DNA of 64,000 nucleotides from Hydractinia symbiolongicarpus (Eukaryota > Cnidaria > Hydrozoa > Anthoathecata > Hydractiniidae): positions 25,548,501 through 25,612,500 of the forward strand of contig NC_079879.1 in the NCBI RefSeq assembly GCF_029227915.1, read 5' to 3'. A model generated the notes under the pieces. That model made no database searches, was not told the DNA's origin, and saw only the letters and a list, made by a program, of their open reading frames with translations. Both the position numbers and the translations under genes were made by a program. Below are positions 31,541 through 43,064 of this stretch, one piece after another (the first letter of the stretch is position 1; each line of letters begins with the position of its first letter).

Positions 31541-33380
31541 TAAGTTACTTCTTAAAAACCAGATCCTTATGTAATTTGTTTTCTTGCTTACATGAAATCT
31601 TGAAAATTAATCTTGCAGAATTGTTCAAATTGTTTATTTACAGAAAATAATCTCCATGGAATTCTTCCATGAAGTCGATTTGTGAAAATATAAAACCAAA
31701 ATTTTGTTTTTGACCTCACAAAAAAAATTATTGTTTTCAATTATTAAAGTTCGACATGACAAGAATTTTGTGGACAAAATTTTACAGAAATTTCTCTTTT
31801 TCTAAGCAGTACGCCAGTAACCATTTTGTGATTTTTTCAAGCAACGATTTTTAAATTGTTTTGTGAAGTGTTTCTGTCAAGGAAAAATTTGTTTTTGACC
31901 GAGCAAAATCACTGGACAATTCATTTGCCTGAAAAAAATACCAAGATGGGAACCCTCTAAATACAAAACTTAAGAATTACGATATCATCCCTTTTGTCAA
32001 CCTTATATTTTGGAATTTTAATTAAATTTTTTTACCAAATACAATCTACAATAGAGGCTTAAAATATGACACAAATAAGCAAAAAAATTCGAAAGAAAGT
32101 TTAAATATATATATTTACAAATAATTTCAAAACTATGCTCACTTAAAAAAAAATAAACGAGATAAGGCACCCACAAGGTCAACTCAACTACTATTTTAAA
32201 ACCACTGTTAGTAAGAGCCTGGGTAATGTTATTTTCACAGATGTTATTTAAAAGATAAGGTACACTCAATAACTGGATACACAGGACATATATCAGCAAT
32301 ATCACCAATTTTGGTAAACAGCTTGTTTAGAACAAGTCAACCAGCCAACTAGCTAGCTAATCATATCATTGCTTTTAAAGCTAGCTAATACCTAGCTCAT
32401 TTAACACCAAGAATAATAAACAAAAGCATTAGAACGGCTCAGTGATGCATGCTATTATCCCATATTATCACCAAATGTTAATAACATTCTGTTTGACAAA
32501 TTAATTTTGCAAATACTGGAAGTAAACAAACCATATCTGCACTACTTCGCTGCAAACTAAAAGTTTACTCATAACTAATCTCGTTTTCATGATATTTGTT
32601 ATTTTGGTATGTACATTCCACGGAACGAAAATGGATATGGAAATAGGAAATATGGAAATCCATTGACCGGTTTTATTTTACTTCATGATATGTTTTGTTT
32701 TTATCACAAGAAAAAGCTGCAATTTTCCAATGTTATACGATTGGCTATTTTTACAGCGTACTAACTGTCGATTTCATTTTATTGTTTAGAGCCTTGTATT
32801 TTATCTTGATTAGCTTATTTTATTTACATAAAATTATTTGTTTTAATACAAGTTGTGTTTTTGATTAATCAGAAGTTGAGTTCTTTAACAAAAAAGCATT
32901 TCATCGTGAGTAATTTCTTCCTTTTTTCGCCCAATGGAATATTTTATGTTTGACGATAGGAAATTTAATAAATTTGTAATTTTCATTAAACCAAGCTCAT
33001 AAAAAATCCTTACATCACTACGTGTTGCCAACATTACAAATGATACTCCAGCTTATTAATCCAAAATAGCCCTTGAAAACATGTTATTACTATACTAATT
33101 AAGATTTGGGATACTCGAGTATTTGTTTACCCTATATATAGGTTTTTAAGGTCTACTTCGAATTTTTGAACCTCTTAGGCTAATGACGGAAATCTTAAAG
33201 CCGCAGGGCGTCTTGTTGTGTATATCTTCGATTTCTTAGAGTGTATTTTTAGTACATCTAACAAGAGCGCAAGCGTTAAACTGCCATTCATGTACAGTTT
33301 TAATGTTTTTAAGTTTTGAATATTAAATGTATGTTTTGCTCTAAGATTTGGAAATAATGACTGTGTGATATAAATCTAGA
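31541..33380. other. Non-coding stretch, no gene seen
   Basis: AT-rich; the 96-codon minus frame at 32018-32308 is hydrophobic and T-rich in composition but matches nothing I know. The last bases before the pseudogene read TAAATCTAG then A-ATG, parallel to the active FMO. Confidence 0.4.
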
Positions 33381-34991
33381 ATGTCTCAGCAAAGGAGCAT
33401 AGCGATAATTGGCTGTGGACCATGCGGGATGTCGATGCTATCTGCTTTTCGCCAGGCTGAAATAAACGGTGAAACAATACCTCATATCTTTTGCTTTGAA
33501 AAACAAAATGCCATAAGTGGTTTATGGAATTATAACTGGAAGCATGGTTTAGACGAGTTTGGTGAGTATGTCCATAACAGCATGTATCGCACGTTGTGGT
33601 CAAACGCGCCAAAAGAATGCTTGGGAATGGCGGACTATTCATTTGAAGAGCATTTTAAAAAAGAAATACCATCTTATCCTCCAAGAGCTGTATTGCAAGA
33701 TTATATACTTGGTAAAGCGAAGAAACACAATATTTCCAAATTTGTCAAATTGAACACTGTCGTCAGATCTGTAAAGGAGAAAGAAGATAAGTTTATGCTG
33801 ACATACGAGGATTTAGTAAACAGAAATGTTGCAGAGGAAAAATTTGATCACGTCATTGTGGCTACTGGTCATTTCTCAATACCACATATACCAAGTTATC
33901 CTGGAGTTGAGCAATTTCCTGGTAGAGTTCTCCATAGTCATGATTTCAGAAATGCAGAAGAGTTTAAAGATCAAACCATTGTTTTGCTTGGGTCCAGTTT
34001 CTCTGCAGAGGATATTGCTTTGCAATGTTACAAATATGGAGCTAAAGAATGCATAATATCATACAGAGCAAAACCAATGGGTTTTCAGTGGCCTGAGGGA
34101 ATAAAAGAAGTTCCACAACTGCAACAAATTAAGGGGAATACCTTTTACTTCGCCGACGGTAGCCATGCCAGTGCCGAATGTTTGATTATGTGCACAGGAT
34201 ACTAACATTCTTATCCTTAAGTGAAAATATCAAGTTGTCTACCACCAATCGCCTTATTTGAGAACAATCACAAAGTGATATATCTCGGAGCGCAAAATCA
34301 GTACTACACTTTCCCAATGTTTGATGCTCAAGCTTTGTTTGCACGTGATTATGTGCTTGGAAAGATCAAATTACCAAGCACTCAAGAAATGAGGGCTGAC
34401 ATTCAGGAGTGGATGGCCCGTTTGAATAATTTAACTACGTCTACTGAAGGGATAGATTTTCAGAGTGATTATATTAAAGATTTAGTGAAGGTTAGTAGCG
34501 CCAGTTTTTATTCTAAATTTTAAAATATTTTTGTATTGGCTATCTTCACTTCTGTTATATATTTGCTATAAAATTTGGACATCAAAAATGAAATGCTTGC
34601 CAATTTTTATTGTTTCTTTGATTGATTTCTTTATTATTTAAGAAAAAATAAAAAACGAGTTTAAAAAATTTAGAATATTTATTAGTTCACCTTTCAACGA
34701 TCAATAAGATATTAAGTTTTCACGGTTATTAAGAATTAGTATTTTTACTTTTTTATTTTTTATGGGTGTTATTTTTATCTTTATCATTTAGTTCATAGTA
34801 TATCCCCAGCATGATATTGACAAAGTGAGTGACATTTTCAAAGAATGGGAAAAGGTAAGGGTATTTTGACATATCGAGATGTCAATTTCGACTCCGTAAT
34901 TACTGGCAAACCCTCGCCTAAAATGAAGATCCCCGGGTTAAAATCAATGGATACTTCTCTTGACTGGTTCGTCAACAAAAGTCACGAATAA
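33381..34991 (+). pseudogene. Flavin-containing monooxygenase pseudogene
   Basis: A paralogue of the gene at 15388, over 90% identical by eye in the first 800 bases and with the same intron position (exon 1 33381-34490, exon 2 34792-34991). Lesions: a CAA-to-TAA change makes a stop at 34203-34205. A 4-base and a roughly 33-base deletion follow between 34217 and 34260. A further 7-base deletion in exon 2 (near 34850) shifts the frame. The FAD motif GCGPCG, the fingerprint FPGRVLHSHDF and the NADPH motif GSSFSA all survive in the first 274 codons. The final codons and stop match the active gene. Intron-containing, so it arose by DNA duplication and not retroposition. It could still yield a truncated 274-residue FAD/NADPH-binding protein, which I consider unlikely to work. 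Confidence 0.92.
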
Positions 34992-36078
34992 TTATGGAGG
35001 TTAAATAAACAATACGGAAAAGATGAACAGACCTGAATTAAAAAATATGTAATTTACAAATGAGAACTACAGGAAATTAAAAATTAAAGAAAAATTGGTT
35101 ATTATTTATAGTCAATGTAAATATAGAAACAAGTAACCCTCGCAATTTTAATACTCGGCCCGGGTGGAGTCAGTTATCTTAAAAAGGGAACTGCAAGACA
35201 AAATACTACGTCATATTATCTAATCACCCGTTTTTCCAGTATGAAACAACATTCTGTTTGTTGATAAAAATCTGGTCTTGACAAGTTGAGCTTTAGTTAA
35301 TAGTTAGTTTTTAACAATTAAATAATTGGTTATTTGCTCTTTCCTTAAATATTGAATTTTTCGCCTTAAACACTACATCAATAAATAAGCAAACTGAAAC
35401 AATTATTTTATGACGGAATTGTATAACAGTGTTTATCTTTCTGTCATCTCTTCTGTTTTCTTTGTTAGTTTTAACATAATTTTTGATGTGCGAAGTAAAA
35501 AGAGAATTGTTTTATCTGCAGCAGTCGTTACATCATGATAAACAAATTGTCGTGTAACATTGGAAGCTTTAAATAACGTGGAGAGAGCTTAAGCTGGATT
35601 TTCATTCAACAGTAAAACGGAACGGAGCAGACAAGAAAAATACTCAAATTTGATTGGCTATCTGCTAATTATTTTTTTCTTCCGTTTTTGTCCAGAAGAA
35701 AAGTTGAAACAATTTTAACTTTTAGTTTAGATCACAACAAAACGGATTGAAACGGACAATTTTACCAACCAATCAGATTTTAGAAATCACAATTGTCCGT
35801 TCCGTTCCGATTTGTTTCATTTCGTTTTTGAGTGGAAGACTAAGTTCTTGAAAACGCTTATAACCTTTCATATAATTATAATTGTTTATGCATGTTGTTG
35901 TTGTTGTTGTTTTGTTAATAATTCAAAACTTCTGTTAAATCTTTTTATGTATTTCTTATTTCGTTTCCAAAATTTCTTACAATTGTTGTTCCTATTCACT
36001 TTCGGCACGTTTTTAAATATAGACCAATGAACGTTTTAGCCTAAAGAACACTTGTGGAAAAATTATTTTATATCCCAA
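34992..36078. other. Intergenic region between FMO pseudogene and ANKH
   Basis: Holds one MITE-like inverted repeat (35612-35815) and otherwise no gene. The plus frame at 35812-36030 (with a Cys run from a TGT repeat) is chance. CGTTTTAG at 36032-36039, 40 bases before the ANKH start, could be a splice acceptor. Confidence 0.45.
35612..35815. mobile_element. Small MITE with ~48-bp inverted ends
   Basis: GTAAAACGGAACGGAGCAGACAA... to TTTGATTGGC at 35612-35659 is mirrored at 35768-35815 (GCCAATCAGA-like to GTTCCGTTCCGATTT). Identity is about 70%. No coding content. Confidence 0.5.
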
Positions 36079-39000
36079 ATGGAAATGCTTAAGCACCCAT
36101 ATTGGAAGTTAGAAAAATTTATCGCTCCTCTAGCCTTTACAGTTGTCGCGCAAGATTTAGCTGAACAGGTAAGCTCTTTTTGTCCGAATTTTTTCACTTA
36201 GGGGCAAATGTATCGACTGCAGATACCCCTGACTTGCGATGAAATGATTTATAAAATTCTCTCGAGTCTCCAGTAGTGCCCCCCCTCCGCACTGTTAAAT
36301 TTTTCCAACCAGCACGATTTTATTCCACACCCCCTACCAATAAGAGTCAATTTCTGTGGGACTGTAATAACATTTTAAGGTTCAAAATTTAATAACGGCG
36401 CACTTATGGCCAATTTAATAATATTTAAATAAATTAACGGCGGAGTTATGGCCTATTTGATAATATTCAAATATATATATCAGAGAATATTAAGTATATC
36501 TGATATTAGATATAAGATGAAAATTTTAAAGTTTCGTTGCAATTTTGTATATAGGTGGATGTACCATGATGGTCACACAAGTTTCTTTTCAATTTTCTGT
36601 CAGTATGCAGTGTACTATTGAATGTAAAGGAAAAATATTTGAGTTTTTGCACCATTATGTTTGAACGATTGAAGAAGTTGTTTTCACTGATTGTAAAGGT
36701 TTTAATGTTTCGAATAAACCCTAACCCGTGTATTAAAAATGAAACTCCCTTTCACCCTGTTATTCCATATTTCAGAAATTGTCCAACCTCCCCCTTACTA
36801 TCGGGGATGCGAGAGTACTTAATACACTATTTTTAGGCTTTGAATAGGAGTTTGGCGTCTTCAACAAACGCGGTGGTAGAACTAGCAAGTTTTGGGATAG
36901 CATTCAAAATATTACAACTTTTTACTGGCGCTGTTGAAGATTTGAAATATGTTAGTGTTGTCTTGTTGAGATGTCAAAAAGATCGGAAGAAAATCATCTT
37001 GTTTTCCATTCTTTTTACTTTCATGTCATTCATTACAATGATTGTTGTCGGTAACTCTTTATGTTAACTAACAGTTTTGTTGCTGTACTACGAATAATTA
37101 CCAACCTCGATTCTAGAGCTTTTTGTTTCTTTTTACGCTAACAGTTACATTTCTTATATACAAGAACAATTTTTAAAGCCTTCACACTGAAAAATGACTC
37201 GCAACCTCGTTCCCGTGGCCTTTTTTGCTTGTTCGATTTAAACGGTCTTTCTCTGTACCGTCTACGATGTTAAATAATGGAGGTGAAGGCCCTGGGAATG
37301 AGGTTGACATCACAGTTATCAAGGCAATATTATCTTCTTAAGATGTGATTAGACACCATTCTCGACCCCAGAGCTCTTTGAGATAAACTCGATACTTTCG
37401 AGGTTTTAATCTCAAAGAGCTCTGGAGACAAGAATTATTAGACACTAATCAAATCTTTTCGAGATCATATTATCTTCAGAGAGTTGTATCATTCGTATTG
37501 ACTTCAGTACTTGGTAGAATGTCAAGTTCCCTAAAATTACGTGTACCGATTGTTCTCAACACAGGTCAGCTTGTAAATGAGCTGGCACAGTTTTGATTCG
37601 TTTAGGTATTCCGAATTAATATAATCACCCCAAAAAATAATAGGACATTTTTTGAAAATAGATAATCCGAAAAAATTCAGTAGTGACCAAAGTCATGTTA
37701 TTGTGAGAGGGTCATATCACTTCAGGAAGATAATATTGTCGGAACAAAAGTATTAAACTTAACGCAGATACTCTCTCTTCGAAAAGTGCTGAAAAAACAA
37801 AAATAAGTGAGTCAAATTAGTAATGTGAATACGCGTTAGCAAAGCCCTCTGCACTCTCATAATATTAGTAGTTAAAAGTTAATAATTCCTGACTGCAATA
37901 AAAAACATGAAGCAGGTTTCTGATTTAGATAACTAGAAGTAACTAAGAATCGTTGTTTTAGGTTTTACGCCTCTCGGTAATGTAATTATAACCGATCTTC
38001 ATGGTGTTTCTGAAGAAGTGACAAAAACTGCAACTAAAATGATATATATGTTTTCTGTGTACCCTTTCCTTGATGCTCTGGTAAGTTTTGGTATAATTGA
38101 AATTTGTCCACACGTTTTTTTCATTCATTAATTCATTCATTCATTCGTCATTCATTCATTCATTCATTCATTCATTCATTCATCCAGCCATCCAGTCATT
38201 CATTCATCCATTTATTCATTAATTCATTCAATTATTCATTTATTCTTTTATCCATTCATTCATTCATTCTTTCATTCATCCATTCATTCATTCGTCATTC
38301 ATTCATTAATCCAGCCATCTAGTTATCCATTCAGCCATTTAACCAGCTCTACCTTTTATTATTTAGGCTTGGATCCACACTGGGATTCTTATTAAACACA
38401 AGTACAGTTTTGTATGTGGTATCTCCTCTATCTCTGACGTCACTGTTCAGGTTGAAATTTATCACACGTTTACTCATCCATCTCTGGACTTCCAAATAAA
38501 CATGTATTTTATTTACTTATTTATTACCAAGGTTGTTACTGTTGTAGCCATTCTCCAAACCAACTTTAATGACGTCATCTATATTCCACTGATAGCTATT
38601 TATGCTGGTGTTATTACGAGACTGGCAGTGCTTCTAGTTGCGTATTATAAATATGTTAATCACGTGATACCTGAAGAAGAGCATGATGCTGAGGTTAGTG
38701 CAAGTATTTCATGTTGTTCATAGGGATGTCATGCTTGTCTATATCCACTTTGCTTTTATAAGCACAGTTGTGTTTCAAAGCAACGTTTTGTGAGCAACTT
38801 GAGTTTGAAGTCATCTAAAAGAACAGTAAGCCAAAACCGAGGCAATGTTTAAAAACAAGAAAAACAGTAGAAGTTTAGAAACACGGATATAAAAAAAAAC
38901 AATACAGTTCCTAAATCTTGCAGAGTCATACCTTATTATAAGAGTTTCATAAAAAAGTGAATCATTCTGAAGTATGATTTCAATTAGCGCACCAGAATAA

Positions 39001-42000
39001 TTAAGCAAAAAAAATTGTCTTCGCAAGTGAACAGTTAGCATGCAACAAAGAAGCAAATGTTAAGATTACATAAAAGAGAAAATTAAGAAAATTAGGCCAC
39101 GACTGAAAAGTTTGTGCTGCTTATAAAAAGCGTGTCCTTTGTAGTTGATGAAGTATTTATATTATGTGAATTAAACTAAGAATTTTAGCATTTTTTTATT
39201 TGGTTAAAAAGTCCAATTATCCTGTAACAGAAAAAAAATTAGAAAGCTCTTTCTGAATGCAAAGAAAACAAAAATACCTCACCGTTAACGAGTCAACATA
39301 TAAGTTATGTTATCTTTTACTGTATCAATAGATGTCTCGGTTAACTTTCAAGAATATATTAAACATCTGGACACCACTGATGACATTCCGTTTGTGTCAA
39401 CGCGTCAGCCGTCCGCTGATTAACCTTTTTGTCGCAAGGGACAGACGTGATGGTTTTACACAACAAAATGGAACACAGGTGATGGATTAAATGTTTTTAC
39501 CAATAAATGTTCGTGTTCAATTCAGTTGTTTACATGTTGAATATACTTATCCTGAACTTTTATCATAGGCGCTGGCAGTTCTTTCCGTTATCTGGCCACT
39601 GTGTCAAATTCCTTATCGTTGGTTGGACGAAGTGAAGGTGTTGGAATCAACTTTTGCTAAGGTGAGTATTAAACATTACCTTAATAAATTCATTCACGTG
39701 TTCAATCTTTACAAAAATAGTAACTTTTGTATTACACAGAACATTACAGGCTAAAACTTGCACAAAGCTTTTTGGTTTATTTTTTTCATCCTGATTTTTT
39801 AAAATGAAGCAGTTTTTATTTTCGATCAAATCAAGTTAAATTTTATACCGTTATAATATATCCCGCGTCATTCCATCTTTTTAATCGATGAACTGGCAAA
39901 ATTGCATGAAGTCGGCAGAGTAAAGTACTGACTCTTCAAAATTTTTGAGTACATTTGATTTCTCGTGTTTCGAGAAGTTGCCTTACATGACGCTTTGCAC
40001 AAATGGTAAAACAAAGAAAAATCTTTTTTCAAGAAATTTTAATGACGTCATATAAACAAAACTGAGGTTACCCGCGCTTTTCGAAAGCTTAATTTGCTCA
40101 CTATAATATTGACCCGCGTGAAATACGTATAAAGCGCGTATTAGGTGTTTTAATTTCTAGGAAAGGTAAAAAGGAAAAAAGGTGAAGAAGAAATAAATGA
40201 TTTTTCGACTATGTAAAAATTTAGAATTGTTTTGTTTAGACATCTGAAGAAACCAACGATTCGAAATCAGTAAAAAGAATCAGAAGTTTTGGATTCTTTC
40301 AGTTCTTAATATCTTCTTTGGTATGTATCAAACTTTCTTCCTTTTAAGCTTGGTTTCTAGAGTCTTTTTTTTCACTGTCGTCGCACTTATTAATCTGAGA
40401 ACGAGGTTTACTTAAAAGGGAATGATTCAAAGAAACGATATTGACACACAATGTGGACTTAAAATGCAATATATTTCATGAAGTTAAGATCAAAGATAAT
40501 AACATAAGACAGTTTATTTTCTACTTTAACTACATTTACAAGAATCTAGTTTAAAAAGAAATAAAAAAATAATCGTGATTAACATCAATATACTAAATAA
40601 AAACGCTGACTAATCTAAATCAACTATATAAATCGCGTGTCGTTTTCTATAGTTTCGTGTAAGTGTAGAGAAAGTTCGGGCAACTCGAAGAAGACTTCAT
40701 GTGAGTCTTGTCACAAAGCTTATTGAAAGATTTGGCTTTATCTTCAGATATTAAAAAACTGAATTCGAGATAAAGGCTGGCAATTATGATTCTTGACTGA
40801 ATTATTGATCCTGTCAAGTAAAATTTCATCTTCGTCCGTAAAGGACAGAAAGGTGTCGATAAATCGTGGTCTGCGTGTTTAAATTTTTTTTATTAAATTC
40901 CTCCACTGACCGTCAAACATTCCAGTACGTAATTTTTCTTACAATTTTTATCTAGATCGCTGTAACAATGTTTTGGATTCCTGGTGCTGCGAATTTTTTT
41001 CTTAAAAATATTATAAGTGTCGACGACGAATTTGTTTCTCGTTGTATCGTACCGCTGAAAATACTAGCAATCATCCCCCTACCTGGTAACCTATAGCTGT
41101 TTTCAGGTATATCATAAATAATTACCGCTCAAATTTGAATATATATGTTATTTTACACAGTTATCTTTCGCACGTTATCAACTGGTTGGTTACTTCATGT
41201 GAAACGCACCTCTGCGTTGTATCCTAGTGTGATTGGTAAACTTGGTTTAACACTTATTATGTTGGTGTTGCTTCCGAGAGCGGGGTAATTACGTAATTTT
41301 ATTTTATTCCGTACAATACATTATTCATCATTTTGTTTAATGTAAGAGACATTAAAAAAAGCTTCGCATCAAATGTCATGCTCGCTCTCATAGTTCTTTT
41401 TAATAAAAAACACGGCCACCTTAAAACAACGCTGTTTACTAAGACCGCATTCCTCCCGTGTTTTTCAGGGAAGAACACTTAAGGACTTCAGTCCAAAAGT
41501 TTAAATTTTTTATTGCTCCATGGATTTTTATGTAAAACATTAAAATCGAAAACTGTACCTTATTTTTCATCAGTTTTGTCATCAGTACAGTGTGTTAGTT
41601 ACAAATTGTTGGTCATTTTCTTTACTTCAGTCTACATGGTGCTGTGATGGGGTCTACTGCACTGGTCACTGCAGCTATGTTGGAAGCAGGGCTGGTTGTT
41701 CTAGCTGCAGGCTATGTGAAAATAAAAAGGGTAAGCTATAGAAAATGCTCTCTTTAACTCAAATCCACTCTTTGACGCCTCTACAATAAACGTCCCTTGT
41801 ATAATAAACACCCTTACACACGACCCGTTGTTATAAACGCGCCCTTAGTATGAAATCAGAAGGGGCGCTACTTGAAAATAGAAATGATATTCCTTCATTT
41901 TTGACTTTATTTCCAAAGTAAACGCCAACTAACTAACCTTAACATATGTTGTTTCTTTCTAGCGGAGAAAAGAAAAACAGTGCAAATCAACAGAGTTGAC

Positions 42001-42135
42001 CGAGTAAGCAATAAGTTTTAAAACAATTTCGTTTTTTAATACCCCCGAACAGTAATTAAATTTCTTAATTTTTATCTTAGAGATGAACTTAAAGATGAAA
42101 ACACGCCCATTATCCAGTACACAAGCGCCTTGTAA
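36079..42135 (+). CDS. ANKH: ANKH homologue (progressive ankylosis transporter), 13 exons
   Basis: Exons: 36079-36168, 36837-37050, 37962-38080, 38367-38450, 38532-38693, 39332-39478, 39569-39661, 40240-40320, 40956-41085, 41161-41284, 41631-41730, 41963-42003, 42081-42135. All junctions are GT-AG and in phase, giving 479 residues (human ANKH is 492). ANKH is a multi-pass plasma-membrane protein that promotes cellular export of ATP/pyrophosphate and citrate. Diagnostic matches are EQALNR at the exon 1/2 join, LDALAWIHTGILIKHKYSF across exons 3-4, SISDV in exon 4, QRVSRPLINLFVARD in exon 6 and PYRWLDE in exon 7. An in-frame stop precedes the ATG at 36037-36039; Met3 is an alternative start. 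It converges on MBTPS2. An AATAAA candidate is at 42756-42761. Introns carry MITEs and a CATT microsatellite. Confidence 0.95.
37202..37306. mobile_element. Small foldback element in ANKH intron 2
   Basis: CAACCTCGTTCCCGTGGCCTT (37202-37222) is inverted at 37286-37306 (AAGGCCCTGGGAATGAGGTTG) with three mismatches. The same word, CCTGGGAACGAGGTTG, stands alone at about 864-879, so these are ends of a dispersed family. Confidence 0.55.
37324..37740. mobile_element. MITE in ANKH intron 2 with internal perfect hairpin
   Basis: Ends GCAATATTATCTTCTTAAG (37324-37342) and CTTCAGGAAGATAATATTGTC (37720-37740) are inverted repeats. Inside, CCAGAGCTCTTTGAGAT (37368-37384) pairs perfectly with 37409-37425. 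A looser outer pairing joins AAGATGTGATTAGACAC with its mirror near 37430-37460. Confidence 0.55.
38123..38335 (+). repeat. Imperfect CATT microsatellite in ANKH intron 3
   Basis: About 210 bases of (CATT)n with CATC, CGTC and CAAT interruptions. The His-Ser-Phe-Ile frame it opens at 38104-38322 is an artefact of the repeat. Confidence 0.95.
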
Positions 42136-43064
42136 AACAAAACGCTTCGACAAGGTCCACGTGATGCTGAAATTGTGACGTATTTTATGTGCACAGCCAG
42201 AAAACGCTTCTTCTTTGTTTTCTGCGAGAAGTAAAGAGATTTCTGGAAATCTTTATTTTTTTTTTTTAAACTGGTTATGGAGTAAACAAACCGTAAAAAT
42301 GAAATAACTGTGCCTTGGAATGGTCAAGATTCAAGACAGTTTGGCCACAGATTTAAAATTTTACAATTTTAGGAGATTTTAAGAGGTTCTGGGGTCAAAA
42401 TTTAGGAGAAAACACCAAAAACACCATAACTAAGGAGATTTTGAGAAAAGTAAACAGGAACTTTCATTCGAACTGCCCTCACAAACACACTAGTTAAGCT
42501 TTTTTAAAAAAAGAGGCAATAAAAACTAACTAATTGAAAAAAGTACATTTTAGGAAATATTAAGAGGAATCAATATTTAAGGTTAAAAATTTAAGAGATT
42601 TTATAGGTGGTCCACATTTTTTAGGCTGTTTAGAAGGTTGGCACCCTCCGAAGCTTTTATTTACTATTACAAATGTTTTAAACTAGCTGTACATGGATAT
42701 ACATTATGATTTTTTGGCTGCACGTATTGAAAATGGTATAATTTTTTTCCTGAACAATAAAACATTAAGTCGCTTCAGCGATATTTTTTGGGTCCTCCGA
42801 TAGATCGTTTTATTTCTTTAAATGCTAAACACATCAAGGTTTGATGTACCATTCAGAATTTTTCACACCAGTTTTAATTTTGTGCATCTTTTCGAGGTGC
42901 AATAGGTGGAAGACACGTTAGCCTTAATATGACAATTATTTAGGCAGCAGCTAGAACAATTTAGCAATATAAATTCTTTGTGGAAACTTTAAAAAACTGG
43001 TTACAAGTATTATTGTAGTTAGCTTTTTATTATAGTGAATGAAAATAAAATAAAGGAAAAATAT
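42136..43064. other. Convergent 3' region between ANKH and MBTPS2
   Basis: The two genes end tail to tail about 930 bases apart. Candidate polyadenylation signals are AATAAA at 42756-42761 (+, ANKH) and at 43026-43031 (-, MBTPS2, 34 bases past its stop). Between them are short repeats of AGGAGATTTTAAGAGG type (about 42370-42600). No other gene. Confidence 0.6.

Noticed and set aside
38104-38322. Open frame rich in His-Ser-Phe-Ile
   Set aside because: Translation of the CATT microsatellite.
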